Source: Paraperibacillus esterisolvens (GTDB lineage: Bacteria; Bacillota; Bacilli; Bacillales; DSM-1321). Taken from it: a stretch of DNA of 64,000 bases. Where the stretch lies: the NCBI RefSeq assembly GCF_046237625.1, contig NZ_CP143545.1:1984001-2048000 (forward strand), read 5' to 3'. Position 1 is the first letter of the stretch. The number at the start of each line of letters is the position of its first letter. The notes under the pieces were generated by a model, which was not told the DNA's origin, ran no database searches, and was given only the letters and a program-made list of their open reading frames with translations. Shown here piece after piece: positions 16,284-25,777 of this stretch. A program made the translations under genes and the position numbers.

Positions 16284-17843
16284 TTGGAAATCACATCATT
16301 GACAGCACCAGAATCCTATAATATTGCAGATGAAATCGAACGCCATAAGTCAGATAAGCATGCACTGATCTGGCTGAATGAAGCGGGTGAAAGGAAAACG
16401 ATTAGCTATTCGGAACTGATCAGCAAAGCAAATCAACTTGCGAATGCTCTCTATCAGCTTGGCCTCCAAAGAGGGGACAGAGTCATTGTCATGACTCCAA
16501 GGCTCATCGAAGCTTATATCATTTATCTTGGCTGCCTGAAAGCGGGGATTGTGATAAGTCCAGCTTCCGAGCTCCTGCGGGCTAAGGATCTTGCTCATCG
16601 TATCAATCATTCAGAAGCAGCAGCGGTCATCAGTTATGGGCCGTTCACAACAGAATTTGAATCAATTGAGGAGGAGCTTCCTTTCCTTCAGTTCCGCCTC
16701 GCATTTGGCGGAGAAAAACCCGGCTGGGAGTCTCTTGAACACATCATGGATCAGCAGGAGGAGTCATTCACAGCTCCTGTAATAAATAGAGATGATCACG
16801 CATTCCTTGCATATACCTCCGGAACCTCCGGAATGCCAAAAGGAGTTGTCCACAGTCATGGCTGGGGCTATGCCCATTTAAGGACGGCCGCTTCCAAATG
16901 GCTGAATATCAGTGAGAATGACACCGTCTGGGCAACGGCTGCGCCTGGCTGGCAGAAATGGGTGTGGAGCCCGTTTTTATCCATCCTCGGTTCAGGAGCG
17001 ACGGGATTTGTGTATAACGGCCGTTTCCAGCCTCACCGGTATCTGGAGCTGCTTGAAGAAAACCGGATCAATGTTTTATGCTGTACGCCGACTGAGTACA
17101 GAATGATGGCAAAGCTTGAGTCCATCGGGGAATTTTCGCTTTCAGACCTGCATACAGCTGTATCTGCCGGAGAAGCTCTGAACCGCGAAGTGATCGATGT
17201 CTTCAAGCGCCAGTTCCAGATCAGGATCCGCGATGGCTACGGCCAGACAGAAAGCACGCTCCTGATTGCAGGCCTTGAGGATGATGAAAGCAAGATCGGC
17301 TCAATGGGCAAGCCGCTGATGCAGGATTATATTGAAATCGTTGACGGAAGCGGACAGCCGCTTCCGCCGAATACAGCGGGAACGATCGCGGTCCGAAAAG
17401 ATTTCCCTGCTCTTTTCAAAGGCTATTACAAGGATCAGGAAAAAACAGAGGCAGCAATTGCCGGAAACTACTTCCTGACCGGAGACCAAGCGTTAAAGGA
17501 TGAAGACCATTACTTCTGGTTCCAAGGAAGAAATGATGACGTGATCATCAGCTCCGGCTATACCATCGGCCCTTTTGAAGTGGAAGACGCGCTCATGAAG
17601 CATGACGCTGTAAAAGAATGTGCGGTGGTTGCTTTTCCGGATGAAGTGCGCGGGAATGTAGTAAAGGCTTTCGTTGTCACAAAAGAGGGCGTGGAGGGTA
17701 CAGAGGATTTAGTAAAAGAACTCCAGCAGTTTGTCAAAAATTTGACGGCACCGTATAAGTATCCGCGGAAAATCGAATTTGCCGAACACCTGCCAAAAAC
17801 AGATTCCGGGAAAATCCGCCGTAATATTTTGCGTGATATGTAA
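16284..17843 (+). CDS. mbcS: AMP-forming acyl-CoA synthetase (MbcS/AcsA-like)
   Basis: About 519 aa of the ANL adenylating family. It has the P-loop YTSGTSGMPKGVVHSH, the DGYGQTES motif, the TGDQA motif and the C-terminal catalytic Lys in KTDSGKIRRN. It activates a short- or branched-chain carboxylic acid to acyl-AMP and then acyl-CoA. The overall sequence resembles the Bacillus YtcI/MbcS branch (methylbutyryl-CoA synthetase) more than classic acetyl-CoA synthetase; substrate assignment is inference. The TTG at 16284 has AGAGG at 9 nt, whereas the TTG at 16275 abuts that site, so 16284 is preferred. It is monocistronic with a terminator at 17844. Confidence 0.85.
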   Translation: MEITSLTAPESYNIADEIERHKSDKHALIWLNEAGERKTISYSELISKANQLANALYQLGLQRGDRVIVMTPRLIEAYIIYLGCLKAGIVISPASELLRAKDLAHRINHSEAAAVISYGPFTTEFESIEEELPFLQFRLAFGGEKPGWESLEHIMDQQEESFTAPVINRDDHAFLAYTSGTSGMPKGVVHSHGWGYAHLRTAASKWLNISENDTVWATAAPGWQKWVWSPFLSILGSGATGFVYNGRFQPHRYLELLEENRINVLCCTPTEYRMMAKLESIGEFSLSDLHTAVSAGEALNREVIDVFKRQFQIRIRDGYGQTESTLLIAGLEDDESKIGSMGKPLMQDYIEIVDGSGQPLPPNTAGTIAVRKDFPALFKGYYKDQEKTEAAIAGNYFLTGDQALKDEDHYFWFQGRNDDVIISSGYTIGPFEVEDALMKHDAVKECAVVAFPDEVRGNVVKAFVVTKEGVEGTEDLVKELQQFVKNLTAPYKYPRKIEFAEHLPKTDSGKIRRNILRDM

Positions 17844-17877
17844 AAGAGGGAGGGCTGAAATCAGGCCCTCTTTTTTT
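17844..17877 (+). terminator. Terminator of the acyl-CoA synthetase gene
   Basis: GAGGGAGGGCTGA and TCAGGCCCTC pair imperfectly, followed by TTTTTTT. Confidence 0.88.
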
Positions 17878-17945
17878 ATTACTCTTTTCTAAAAGATGGT
17901 TGATCTCTGATTAGTTTTGTTTGTTAAGAGATTTAATTATTGAGC

Positions 17946-17985
17946 AAAGCTGCTTGGAGCGGAAGGCGCGAGACTCCTGATCCAG
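17946..17985. repeat. Remnant of a Bacillus palindromic intergenic repeat
   Basis: The string GCTTGGAGCGGAAGGCGCGA followed by GACTCCTG matches one arm of a GC-rich intergenic repeat widespread in Bacillus genomes. A fuller copy of the same family lies at 54478-54615. Here only one end remains. Confidence 0.5.
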
Positions 17986-18092
17986 CTCCGAGACTTTCAC
18001 CTTCAAGTCATAAGGAGTAACACAGCAGGATTGTGAAATAAGAAAATATGATATGCTTAATTTGCAAAAAATTCAAAAAAGGAGTCTTAACT

Positions 18093-18530
18093 ATGAATCT
18101 GTTAACAATAAAAGAACTTAAATTACGCAATGAAATGATTGAAGCATTTCCGATAATGAAGCAGTTACGGACTCATCTTGACGAAGATACTTATCTTGAT
18201 CTAGTAATGGAAGCACAAGAAGTAGATAGATATAAAATGTTTGCTTTATTTGATGATGATAAAATTGTGGCGGTTATCGGTTTTAAGCCAATGACAACAC
18301 TGTATTATGGAAGATTTGTTTGGGTTTGTGATCTGGTTACGGATACTAATATAAGGTCAAAAGGATACGGAGAAAAACTACTTACATATGTCCATGACTG
18401 GGCACAAGAAAATAAGTATGAAAGTGTTGCCCTATCGTCAGGGTTACAGCGTATAGACGCACACCGTTTTTATGAGGGTAAGATGAATTATGACAAAGTA
18501 AGTTATGTGTTTAAAACATCTTTAAAATAA
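18093..18530 (+). CDS. GNAT-family N-acetyltransferase
   Basis: The 145-aa protein has the acetyl-CoA-binding motif A region (WVCDLVTDTNIRSKGYGEKLL; the R/Q-x-x-G-x-G/A element is RSKGYG) and a C-terminal DAHRFYEGKMNYDK motif typical of GNATs. It transfers an acetyl group to an unknown small molecule or protein. The ATG at 18093 follows AAAAAAGGAG at good spacing; the longer frame from 18048 lacks one. Confidence 0.85.
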   Translation: MNLLTIKELKLRNEMIEAFPIMKQLRTHLDEDTYLDLVMEAQEVDRYKMFALFDDDKIVAVIGFKPMTTLYYGRFVWVCDLVTDTNIRSKGYGEKLLTYVHDWAQENKYESVALSSGLQRIDAHRFYEGKMNYDKVSYVFKTSLK

Positions 18531-18661
18531 GTACAATGTTAAACTAACGGAATGAGCATGGAGGTCCAGCTCATTTTGTGTATTATTAAAACAACCTTAA
18601 CCTTTAACATAGCCAAGAATAAAAATATAGGAGACAAGCTGTTTTCAAAAACTGGAGGAGT

Positions 18662-19711
18662 ATGATGGATCAAACATCTATTAATATCGAGGAGCTGATG
18701 AACCATTATAATGTAATGGGTCTGAGTGTGTCTTTAATTAATGGCGGCGAAATCAGTTCTGTTGAAAATTATGGGCTGATAAAGGCAGGAACTTACCAAA
18801 AAGTGGACCATTCCACGATTTTTAATGCCTGCTCAATCAGTAAGTTTTTAACCTCTATGGTTGTACTGATATTAACAGAGCAGGGCATTCTCGATTTAGA
18901 TGAGGACGTAAACAAAAAACTGACCGCATGGAGAGTCCCGCATCCTGATTTATCAAAAGAAAAGTTCATAACACTGCGAAACCTGCTGAGCCATCAATCC
19001 GGGATTATAGATCCTGAAGGAAGCTTTATGGAACTTATCCCCGGCAAAGGCTTCCCTTCCATGGCAGAAATATTATCCGGAGCAACACCATATTGCAAAG
19101 AATCTATTAAGATGAAATACGAACCAGAAAGCAGCTTTCACTATTCAGACGGGGGATATTGTGTTATTCAGCAAGTAATAGAGGATGTGACCCTGAAACC
19201 ATTTGAAGAGATTGCAGATGAGCTGGTATTCCAGCCTTTACATATGAAACAGAGCACATTTCTGCATCATATATCTGAGGAGGTCCCAAGAAATTTTTCT
19301 GCCGGACACAACAAAAATGGCGGGGCAGTAAATGGGGATTATCCCATATATCCTTATCCCGCGGCATCCGGACTGTGGACTGCTGCTTCTGACCTGTCAC
19401 TACTAGTGCTTGAAGTCATGGATGCCCTTCATAACAAAAGTAAGCTTGGTATCTCTGCACGCATGATGCAGGAGTTGATAAGTCCGCAGGGCTGCAGACC
19501 CTGGACTGGTCTGGGGGTATTTCTGGATGGTTCAGGCAGAGAAGTAGAAATATCCTCACTTGGCTGGGGATTGGGGTTTCAGTCCTTGGTGGCAGCCTGC
19601 CCTTATACAGGAAAGGGCCTTGCCGTCATGACAAATACTGATTCAGGGATACACCAGCTGGAGGGTATAATAGGCGCCATTTATAACTCTTACAATCTTA
19701 AATTATGTTAA
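18662..19711 (+). CDS. Serine hydrolase of the beta-lactamase (class C / PBP4*) family
   Basis: The 349-aa protein has the catalytic SxxK motif as SISK (residues ~59-62 in NACSISKFLTSM) and a YSD triad in the position of the class C YxN motif. A C-terminal glycine-rich strand with GLGFQSL lies where the KTG motif would fall. No signal peptide is evident, so it is probably a cytosolic esterase/peptidase-like member rather than a resistance enzyme. Two adjacent ATGs (18662 and 18665) follow GGAGGAG. Substrate is unknown. Confidence 0.8.
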   Translation: MMDQTSINIEELMNHYNVMGLSVSLINGGEISSVENYGLIKAGTYQKVDHSTIFNACSISKFLTSMVVLILTEQGILDLDEDVNKKLTAWRVPHPDLSKEKFITLRNLLSHQSGIIDPEGSFMELIPGKGFPSMAEILSGATPYCKESIKMKYEPESSFHYSDGGYCVIQQVIEDVTLKPFEEIADELVFQPLHMKQSTFLHHISEEVPRNFSAGHNKNGGAVNGDYPIYPYPAASGLWTAASDLSLLVLEVMDALHNKSKLGISARMMQELISPQGCRPWTGLGVFLDGSGREVEISSLGWGLGFQSLVAACPYTGKGLAVMTNTDSGIHQLEGIIGAIYNSYNLKLC

Positions 19712-19772
19712 ATGATATTCCGAAGCTATAGTGCTATAATCTTCCTGAATGCAAATTGAAGGAGGAAAAAGA

Positions 19773-20342
19773 TTGGCACTGCTGGAAAAAGAGTTTTCTG
19801 CCAGAATTGAAACAGAACGGTTAGTCATCAGGCCGCTCCAGGTTAAGGATTATTGGAACTGGCTGGAGTCATTCAAAAGCCGGCAGCCCTCACAGAACAG
19901 ACATGACCCTGGAAGGCTGGATATGAGCATCTGTACACAGGAATGGTTCAGCAGCCTGGTGCAGAAACACCAGGAGCTGGGAGTGCAGGATACCGCCCAT
20001 GTTTTTGGCGTATTCAGCAAAGAGGGAGGGGGGCATCTCGGCATGGTCGACTTTTCGACACTTGCCAGAGGAACTTTCCAATGGGCGCGAATCGGCTATA
20101 CCATACATAATCAATTCTGGCAGCGGGGATACGGCAGCGAGGCAGTAACTGCCGCCATCGCCCTTGCGTTCAGTGAGCTGGACTTCCACCGGATTGAAGC
20201 TCATATTAACCTGGATAACGAAGCCTCCATTGCGCTTGCCCTCAGCGCCGGCATGGAGTTTGAGTGTGTAAGGAAAAACTTCATCCATGAACATGGAGAA
20301 TGGACTGATCATCTTGTTTATTCCATTATCCGGAACGATTGA
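19773..20342 (+). CDS. GNAT acetyltransferase, RimJ/RimL type
   Basis: The 189-aa protein begins with FSARIETERLVIRPLQVKDY, the usual opening of RimJ/RimL-like acetyltransferases, and has the motif A element NQFWQRGYGSEAV and the C-terminal NLDNEASIALALSAGM. It could acetylate a ribosomal protein, an antibiotic or another amine; the target is unknown. The TTG at 19773 is preferred because AAGGAGG lies 9 nt upstream; the in-frame ATG at 19749 precedes that site. The 3' end overlaps the convergent cysL gene by 25 bp. Confidence 0.82.
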   Translation: MALLEKEFSARIETERLVIRPLQVKDYWNWLESFKSRQPSQNRHDPGRLDMSICTQEWFSSLVQKHQELGVQDTAHVFGVFSKEGGGHLGMVDFSTLARGTFQWARIGYTIHNQFWQRGYGSEAVTAAIALAFSELDFHRIEAHINLDNEASIALALSAGMEFECVRKNFIHEHGEWTDHLVYSIIRND

Positions 20343-21256
20343 CCGGATCGCTCAGATAGATCGTTTCCTTCCCCTGGCCATTTATTGTGCAGGGCTTTTA
20401 TGAAAGCCTGAACGTTTCTCTTTTCTTCCATGATAGGGGAATATATATAGGAAAGAGTCCGGGTGAAGCGCTGGTTCCGCAGCTTGATGACGGACAAATT
20501 ATTTTGCAGCACATCCCGCCTGATTACGCTGTGAGACAAAAGGGACAGCCCCATTCCCTGGATGACGGATTCCTTGATCCCCTGGTTGCTGCTGATGGTC
20601 AGGAGGGACTTTACCTTTAGTCCATTGGAACGGAAAACATGATCCAGATATTCACGTGTTCCTGATCCCAGTTCCCTTGTAATCCAGGCTAGATTTTGGA
20701 GATCTGTAATCGAAACATCACTTTTATTTGCTAAAATATGGTCGTTAGAAGCGACCAAAAAGAGCTCATCCTGCATGAAAGGGTGTACGGAAACAGTCTT
20801 CTCGTTGGTCTGTCCTTCTATAAGGCCGATATCTACCTGATAGGAATTGACGGATGCGACAATTTCCTCAGTATTGCCGATCGTCAGCTGTAATTCGAGC
20901 TCCGGGTAGAGTTTTTGCAGATCAATCAGCATGGAGGGAAGGATATATTCTCCGATGGTGAAGCTGGCCCCGATCTTAAGCTGCCCTTTAATGATATTCT
21001 GGCTTTCCAGTATGTCAATCCGGGTTTGATCATAGAGTGCAATCATTCGTTTGGCCCGCTCATATAGGATTTCCCCAGTAGGCGTTATTTTTAAATATTT
21101 GGGTGACCTCTGGAACAGCTGGGTCTGGAATTCCTTCTCCAGATTCTTGATATGAAGGGAGACGCTTGGCTGCGACATAAGGAGAAGCTCCCCTGTTTTC
21201 GTGAAGTTTTTCACTTCGGCCAGTGTTACAAAGGTTTTTAGTTCATCGTAATTCAT
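20318..21256 (-). CDS. cysL: LysR-family activator of sulfite reductase genes (CysL-like)
   Basis: The 312-aa protein has an N-terminal winged HTH (residues 1-60, including TKTGELLLMSQPSVSLHIKN) and a LysR effector-binding domain from ~90. It is divergent from cysJ, the exact arrangement of B. subtilis cysL (ywfK)-cysJI, where CysL activates cysJI and represses itself. GGAGGAACCT precedes the ATG. The effector is presumed to be a sulfur metabolite. The gene tail overlaps the convergent acetyltransferase. Confidence 0.9.
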   Translation of the reverse strand: MNYDELKTFVTLAEVKNFTKTGELLLMSQPSVSLHIKNLEKEFQTQLFQRSPKYLKITPTGEILYERAKRMIALYDQTRIDILESQNIIKGQLKIGASFTIGEYILPSMLIDLQKLYPELELQLTIGNTEEIVASVNSYQVDIGLIEGQTNEKTVSVHPFMQDELFLVASNDHILANKSDVSITDLQNLAWITRELGSGTREYLDHVFRSNGLKVKSLLTISSNQGIKESVIQGMGLSLLSHSVIRRDVLQNNLSVIKLRNQRFTRTLSYIYSPIMEEKRNVQAFIKALHNKWPGEGNDLSERSGQSFRIME

Positions 21257-21460
21257 TAGGTTCCTCCATTGATTAGAAATGTTAATAGTTATGATAATTA
21301 AAATTTATTTTACTAATGAACTCATATTCGGTAAAGTGATACATGATAAACTTTTTGATTTTTAATATAATTAATACCAACTTATTTGATAGGTAAAATA
21401 GAAATGCGGTTCTGCATTCGATTAACCCATGATAAGAATCCTTTTGTGAGGTGGATATTG
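21257..21460. promoter_or_regulatory. cysL-cysJ divergent control region
   Basis: A 204-bp AT-rich region between the two divergent starts. It contains several partial dyads of the LysR T-N11-A kind (for example around the TTATGATAATTAAAATTTAT at 21291-21310). Neither an S-box nor a T-box fold is seen. Exact CysL sites cannot be fixed by eye. Confidence 0.5.
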
Positions 21461-23266
21461 TTGCAACTTCAGGTATTTAACAGCCCGTTTAATGAGGAGC
21501 AGGCAGAGCTCCTTAACCGCCTTCTGCCAAGTCTGACTGAAACACAGAGAGTCTGGCTGAGCGGCTATCTTGCAGCATCACAGTCAGGGACGGGAACAGG
21601 GGTAGAGCCGACGGCAAATTCTGCAGCGCCTGCTCCACAGGTCTCCAGGGAAGTGACCATCCTATTTGGTTCCCAGACAGGCAACGCACAGCGCCTTGCT
21701 GAAAAGTCCAAGAAACAGCTGGAAGCGGAAGGTTTTAAGGTTACCGTTTCTTCCATGAATGATTTTAAGCCTAACACGCTGAAAAAACTCGATAACCTGC
21801 TGATTGTTGTGAGTACGCATGGAGAAGGGGATCCTCCTGATAACGCCATTTCCTTCCATGAATTCCTGCATGGAAAGAGGGCGCCAAAGCTTGAGGATCT
21901 GAAATATTCAGTCCTTGCACTCGGCGACAGTTCCTATGAGCTGTTCTGTCAGACAGGGAAGGAATTTGATCAAAAGCTTGAGGAGCTTGGTGCACAGCGC
22001 CTGTATAACCGGGTGGATTGTGACCTCGACTTTGATGAGCCTGCTCAGGAATGGCTTGATGGCATTACGAAAAGTCTTAAAGGCAGCTCTGCGGCAGAAG
22101 CAGCCGTACAGCCTTCCGCGCCGCTTGCTGCTCCGGCTGAATCAGAGTATTCCCGGACAAATCCGTTCAGGGCAGAAGTGCTTGAAAACCTGAATTTGAA
22201 CGGCCGCGGGTCCAATAAAGAAACACGCCATCTGGAGCTTTCGCTTGAAGGTTCCGGACTGACCTATTCACCGGGAGATGCCCTTGGTATTTATCCTGAA
22301 AATGATCCGGTGCTGGTTGACATGATTCTCGGCGAAATGGGCTGGAACCCGGATGAAGAAGTGGTAATCAACAAGCAGGGTGAAAAGGCAGTACTAAAAA
22401 AAGCCCTGACCATCCATTTCGAAATAACAGCCCTGACGAAGCCGGTGCTTGAAAAGGCTGGAGGTCTTTCTTCCGGTGAAACGCTGAAAGGCCTGCTATC
22501 GTCAGGAAATGATGAAATAAGATCTTATATCGAAGGCCGCGATCTGCTTGATTTGCTGCGGGAACATGGTCCATGGGAGGTTTCTCCACAGGAGTTCGTA
22601 GATATCCTGCGAAAAATGCCGGCCCGCCTCTATTCCATCGCAAGCAGTCTGGAGGCGAATCCTGATGAAGTCCACCTGACAATAGGTGCCGTACGTTATG
22701 ATACGCATGGTCGAAGCCGCAGCGGAGTGTGTTCGATTTTATGTGCCGAGCGGCTTCAGCATGGCGACACGCTTCCTGTTTTCATACAGGAAAACCAGAA
22801 CTTCAAGCTTCCGTCCGATGAAACACCGATTATCATGGTGGGTCCGGGGACAGGCATCGCTCCATTCCGTTCCTTTATGCAGGAGCGTGAGGAACGAGGT
22901 GCTGAAGGGAAATCATGGCTCTTCTTCGGAGACCAGCATTTTGTTACAGATTTCCTGTATCAGACAGAATGGCAGAAATGGCTGAAAGAAGGCATTTTAA
23001 CAAGAATGGATGTAGCCTTTTCCCGTGATACAGAGGAAAAAGTGTACGTCCAGCACAGAATGCAGGAAAACGGCAGGGAACTGTTTAATTGGCTTGAAGA
23101 GGGGGCAGTTGTATATGTGTGCGGTGATGAGAAGAACATGGCCCACGATGTACACCAGGCTCTTATTGATATAATTGCAAAAGAAGGCAGGATGAGCCCC
23201 GAGAAAGCGGAGAGCTATGTTGCCAATATGCAGCAGGAGAAGCGTTACCAGCGCGACGTGTATTGA
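21461..23266 (+). CDS. cysJ: Sulfite reductase (NADPH) flavoprotein alpha subunit
   Basis: The 601-aa diflavin reductase has a flavodoxin-type FMN domain (~60-200; ILFGSQTGNAQRLAEK), an FAD-binding domain with RLYSIASS, and an NADPH-binding domain with GPGTGIAPFRSF and the C-terminal QRDVY. It passes electrons from NADPH to the CysI hemoprotein for six-electron reduction of sulfite to sulfide. The TTG at 21461 gives MQLQVFNSPFN, matching the usual Bacillus CysJ start, with TGAGGTGG upstream; the frame opens earlier at 21386 without support. It is followed by cysI after 27 bp. Confidence 0.96.
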   Translation: MQLQVFNSPFNEEQAELLNRLLPSLTETQRVWLSGYLAASQSGTGTGVEPTANSAAPAPQVSREVTILFGSQTGNAQRLAEKSKKQLEAEGFKVTVSSMNDFKPNTLKKLDNLLIVVSTHGEGDPPDNAISFHEFLHGKRAPKLEDLKYSVLALGDSSYELFCQTGKEFDQKLEELGAQRLYNRVDCDLDFDEPAQEWLDGITKSLKGSSAAEAAVQPSAPLAAPAESEYSRTNPFRAEVLENLNLNGRGSNKETRHLELSLEGSGLTYSPGDALGIYPENDPVLVDMILGEMGWNPDEEVVINKQGEKAVLKKALTIHFEITALTKPVLEKAGGLSSGETLKGLLSSGNDEIRSYIEGRDLLDLLREHGPWEVSPQEFVDILRKMPARLYSIASSLEANPDEVHLTIGAVRYDTHGRSRSGVCSILCAERLQHGDTLPVFIQENQNFKLPSDETPIIMVGPGTGIAPFRSFMQEREERGAEGKSWLFFGDQHFVTDFLYQTEWQKWLKEGILTRMDVAFSRDTEEKVYVQHRMQENGRELFNWLEEGAVVYVCGDEKNMAHDVHQALIDIIAKEGRMSPEKAESYVANMQQEKRYQRDVY

Positions 23267-23293
23267 TTTTTACACAGAAAGGAGCATCTCAAC

Positions 23294-25012
23294 ATGGTGA
23301 ACCCAATACTGAAAGCGCCAGAAGGAGCGCCAAGTGACGTAGAAGGAATAAAAGAACGCAGTGATTTTTTGCGCGGGACATTGAAGGAAGTGATGCTGGA
23401 TCGAATCAGCGCAGGCATCCCCGAGGATGATAACCGCCTGATGAAGCATCACGGCAGCTATCTGCAGGATGACCGGGACTTAAGAAACGAGAGGCAAAAG
23501 CAAAAGCTTGAGCCGGCTTACCAGTTCATGCTGCGCGTCCGGCTTCCGGGCGGAGTGACTTCGCCAGATCAATGGCTGGTCATGGATGACCTGGCCGAAA
23601 AATATGGAAACGGCACCCTGAAGTTAACCACCCGGGAAACCTTCCAGATGCATGGCATCCTGAAATGGAATATGAAAAAAACAATCCAGGGAATTCATGC
23701 TTCCCTTATGGATACTATCGCAGCCTGCGGGGATGTAAACAGGAACGTCATGTGTACATCGAATCCTTATCAGTCTGAAATACATGCGGAAGTGTATGAA
23801 TGGTCCAAAAAGCTGAGCGACTATCTGCTTCCCCGCTCTCGTGCCTACCATGAAATCTGGCTGGATGAGGAGAAAGTAGCCGGGACACCGGAGACAGAAG
23901 AATATGAACCAATGTACGGGCCACTCTATCTGCCCCGGAAATTCAAGATAGGTATCGCAGTTCCGCCATCTAATGATATTGATGTTTTCTCCCAGGACCT
24001 GGGCTTCATCGCCATTGTGGAGGACGGAAAACTGATTGGCTTCAATATTGCAATCGGCGGCGGCATGGGCATGAGCCACGGAGATAAGGCAACTTATCCT
24101 CAGGTGGCAAAGGTTATTGGTTTTTGTACGCCGGATTCCATTCTTGAAGTGGCTGAGAAGATCATCACCATCCAGAGGGATTATGGCAACCGCTCTGTAC
24201 GTAAGAATGCACGCTTCAAATATACGGTCGACCGCCTTGGCCTGGAAAATATCGTAGCTGAGATTGAGAACCGTCTCGGCTGGGGTCTGATGGAAGCCCG
24301 TCCTTATGCATTTGAAAGCAATGGAGACCGGTACGGATGGGTTAAAGGCATCAACGGAAAATGGCATTTCACTATGTTCATTGAAGGCGGAAGAGTGGCT
24401 GATTATGAGCAGTATAAGCTGAAAACCGGCCTTCGTGAAATTGCGAAAGTCCATAGCGGCGATTTCCGCCTTACTTCCAACCAAAATTTGATTATCGGCA
24501 ATGTATCCAGTCAGAAGAAAAGACAAATCACAGCTCTTCTTGAAACATTCGGACTGACAGATGGCAGCAAATTTTCCGCGCTGCGCCGAAGCTCCATTGC
24601 CTGTGTGGCCCTTCCTACCTGCGGACTCGCCATGGCAGAAGCTGAGCGCTATCTTCCATCCCTGGTTGATAAAATCGATGAAATTGTCGACCGTGCAGGG
24701 CTGCGCGATAAAGAAATCACGATCCGCATGACAGGCTGCCCGAATGGCTGTGCCCGCCATGCGCTTGCTGAGATTGGATTCATCGGGAAGGCCCCGGGTA
24801 AATATAATATGTATCTTGGCGCAGCCTTTGACGGCAGCCGTCTCAGCAAGATGTACAGGGAAAACATTGGGGAAGAAGAAATACTAAAAGAATTGGACAC
24901 TCTGCTTCCACGCTATGCGAAGGAACGCAATGAAGGCGAGCACTTCGGCGACTTCGTCATCCGGACCGGCATTATCAGGGCGACAACGGATGGCACAAAC
25001 TTTCATGACTGA
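23294..25012 (+). CDS. cysI: Sulfite reductase (NADPH) hemoprotein beta subunit
   Basis: The 572-aa siroheme/4Fe-4S protein carries the coupled cluster ligands as CVALPTC (Cx5C) and GCPNGC (Cx3C) in the C-terminal third, and the substrate-binding arginine regions typical of the family (KLTTRETFQMHG, RNVMCTSNP). It is the catalytic half of assimilatory sulfite reductase with CysJ and ends with a terminator just after the stop. AAAGGAGCATC precedes the ATG. Confidence 0.97.
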   Translation: MVNPILKAPEGAPSDVEGIKERSDFLRGTLKEVMLDRISAGIPEDDNRLMKHHGSYLQDDRDLRNERQKQKLEPAYQFMLRVRLPGGVTSPDQWLVMDDLAEKYGNGTLKLTTRETFQMHGILKWNMKKTIQGIHASLMDTIAACGDVNRNVMCTSNPYQSEIHAEVYEWSKKLSDYLLPRSRAYHEIWLDEEKVAGTPETEEYEPMYGPLYLPRKFKIGIAVPPSNDIDVFSQDLGFIAIVEDGKLIGFNIAIGGGMGMSHGDKATYPQVAKVIGFCTPDSILEVAEKIITIQRDYGNRSVRKNARFKYTVDRLGLENIVAEIENRLGWGLMEARPYAFESNGDRYGWVKGINGKWHFTMFIEGGRVADYEQYKLKTGLREIAKVHSGDFRLTSNQNLIIGNVSSQKKRQITALLETFGLTDGSKFSALRRSSIACVALPTCGLAMAEAERYLPSLVDKIDEIVDRAGLRDKEITIRMTGCPNGCARHALAEIGFIGKAPGKYNMYLGAAFDGSRLSKMYRENIGEEEILKELDTLLPRYAKERNEGEHFGDFVIRTGIIRATTDGTNFHD

Positions 25013-25018
25013 CAGCTG

Positions 25019-25046
25019 AGAAAGACAGGGAATCCTGTCTTTCTTT
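25019..25046 (+). terminator. Terminator of cysJI
   Basis: GAAAGACAGG and CCTGTCTTTC form a perfect 10-bp stem with a GAAT loop, followed by TTT. The T-run is short, so readthrough into the nitroreductase gene is possible. Confidence 0.75.
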
Positions 25047-25073
25047 AACCGTATTTGGAAAGAGGAGATTCGT

Positions 25074-25670
25074 TTGGCTGAAAATAGACAGCTTGATCCA
25101 GAAGTAAAGGAAAGCCGCAGAGCGGAATATGGTGTAGATGCGCTCTTTTTAAACAGATGGTCGCCGCGTGCGTTTACCGATCAAAAGATATCGGATGATG
25201 ACTTATATAAAATTCTGGAAGCCGGGCACTGGGCAGCGTCATCGTATAATGATCAGCCATGGCGGTTTGTTGTGGCTAAAACGGAAGAGCAGCTGAAGGT
25301 ATTTCATCAGTTCCTGAGCCCGTTCAATTTGAGCTGGGCAGAAAAGGTGCCGGTCCTCATTATGCTTGCTTCGGATACCAAGCGTGAAAATGGAGACGCT
25401 AATGGAGCTCATGCCTTTGATACGGGAACTGCCTGGGGATATCTTTCCCTTCAGGCCGGAATGCTCGGCATAAGCACCCATGCCATCGGCGGTTTTGATC
25501 GGGAAGCTGCCCGCAAGGCACTTAATGTACCGGAACATATCGAGCTTCATGCTGTCATTGCCCTCGGCTATCGCGGAGAGAAAGAATCCCTAAGCGAGGC
25601 CCTTCAGGCAAGGGAAATGCCAAGCGGCAGGAAACCGCTTAGCGAAGTCGTGCTGGAAGGCACATTCTAA
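25074..25670 (+). CDS. Nitroreductase-family oxidoreductase
   Basis: The 198-aa FMN-dependent nitroreductase-fold protein has the N-terminal FLNRWSPRAFTDQKIS segment, the EAGHWAASSYNDQPWRF FMN-binding motif and the GYLSLQAGMLGISTH segment. The family reduces nitroaromatics, quinones or flavins; the physiological substrate is unknown. TTG start at 25074 with AGAGGAG upstream. It lies just after cysJI, separated by a modest terminator, so partial co-expression with sulfite reduction is possible. Confidence 0.88.
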   Translation: MAENRQLDPEVKESRRAEYGVDALFLNRWSPRAFTDQKISDDDLYKILEAGHWAASSYNDQPWRFVVAKTEEQLKVFHQFLSPFNLSWAEKVPVLIMLASDTKRENGDANGAHAFDTGTAWGYLSLQAGMLGISTHAIGGFDREAARKALNVPEHIELHAVIALGYRGEKESLSEALQAREMPSGRKPLSEVVLEGTF

Positions 25671-25684
25671 TATTGCCTAACAAG

Positions 25685-25713
25685 CCTGGATCCGTCATGG
25701 ATCCAGGTTTTTT
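25685..25713 (+). terminator. Terminator of the nitroreductase gene
   Basis: CCTGGATCC/GGATCCAGG perfect 9-bp stem, loop GTCAT, then TTTTTTG. Confidence 0.93.
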
Positions 25714-25777
25714 GCTTTTATTGAAATTGTTCAACCATGTTAAAATGGTAAGAGAATTTTAGTGGCGGAGGGTTTTT

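Noticed and set aside
23624..24760. A 378-codon minus-strand open frame inside cysI
   Set aside because: It is the antisense shadow of a strongly conserved sulfite reductase gene, has no ribosome site and no family pattern.
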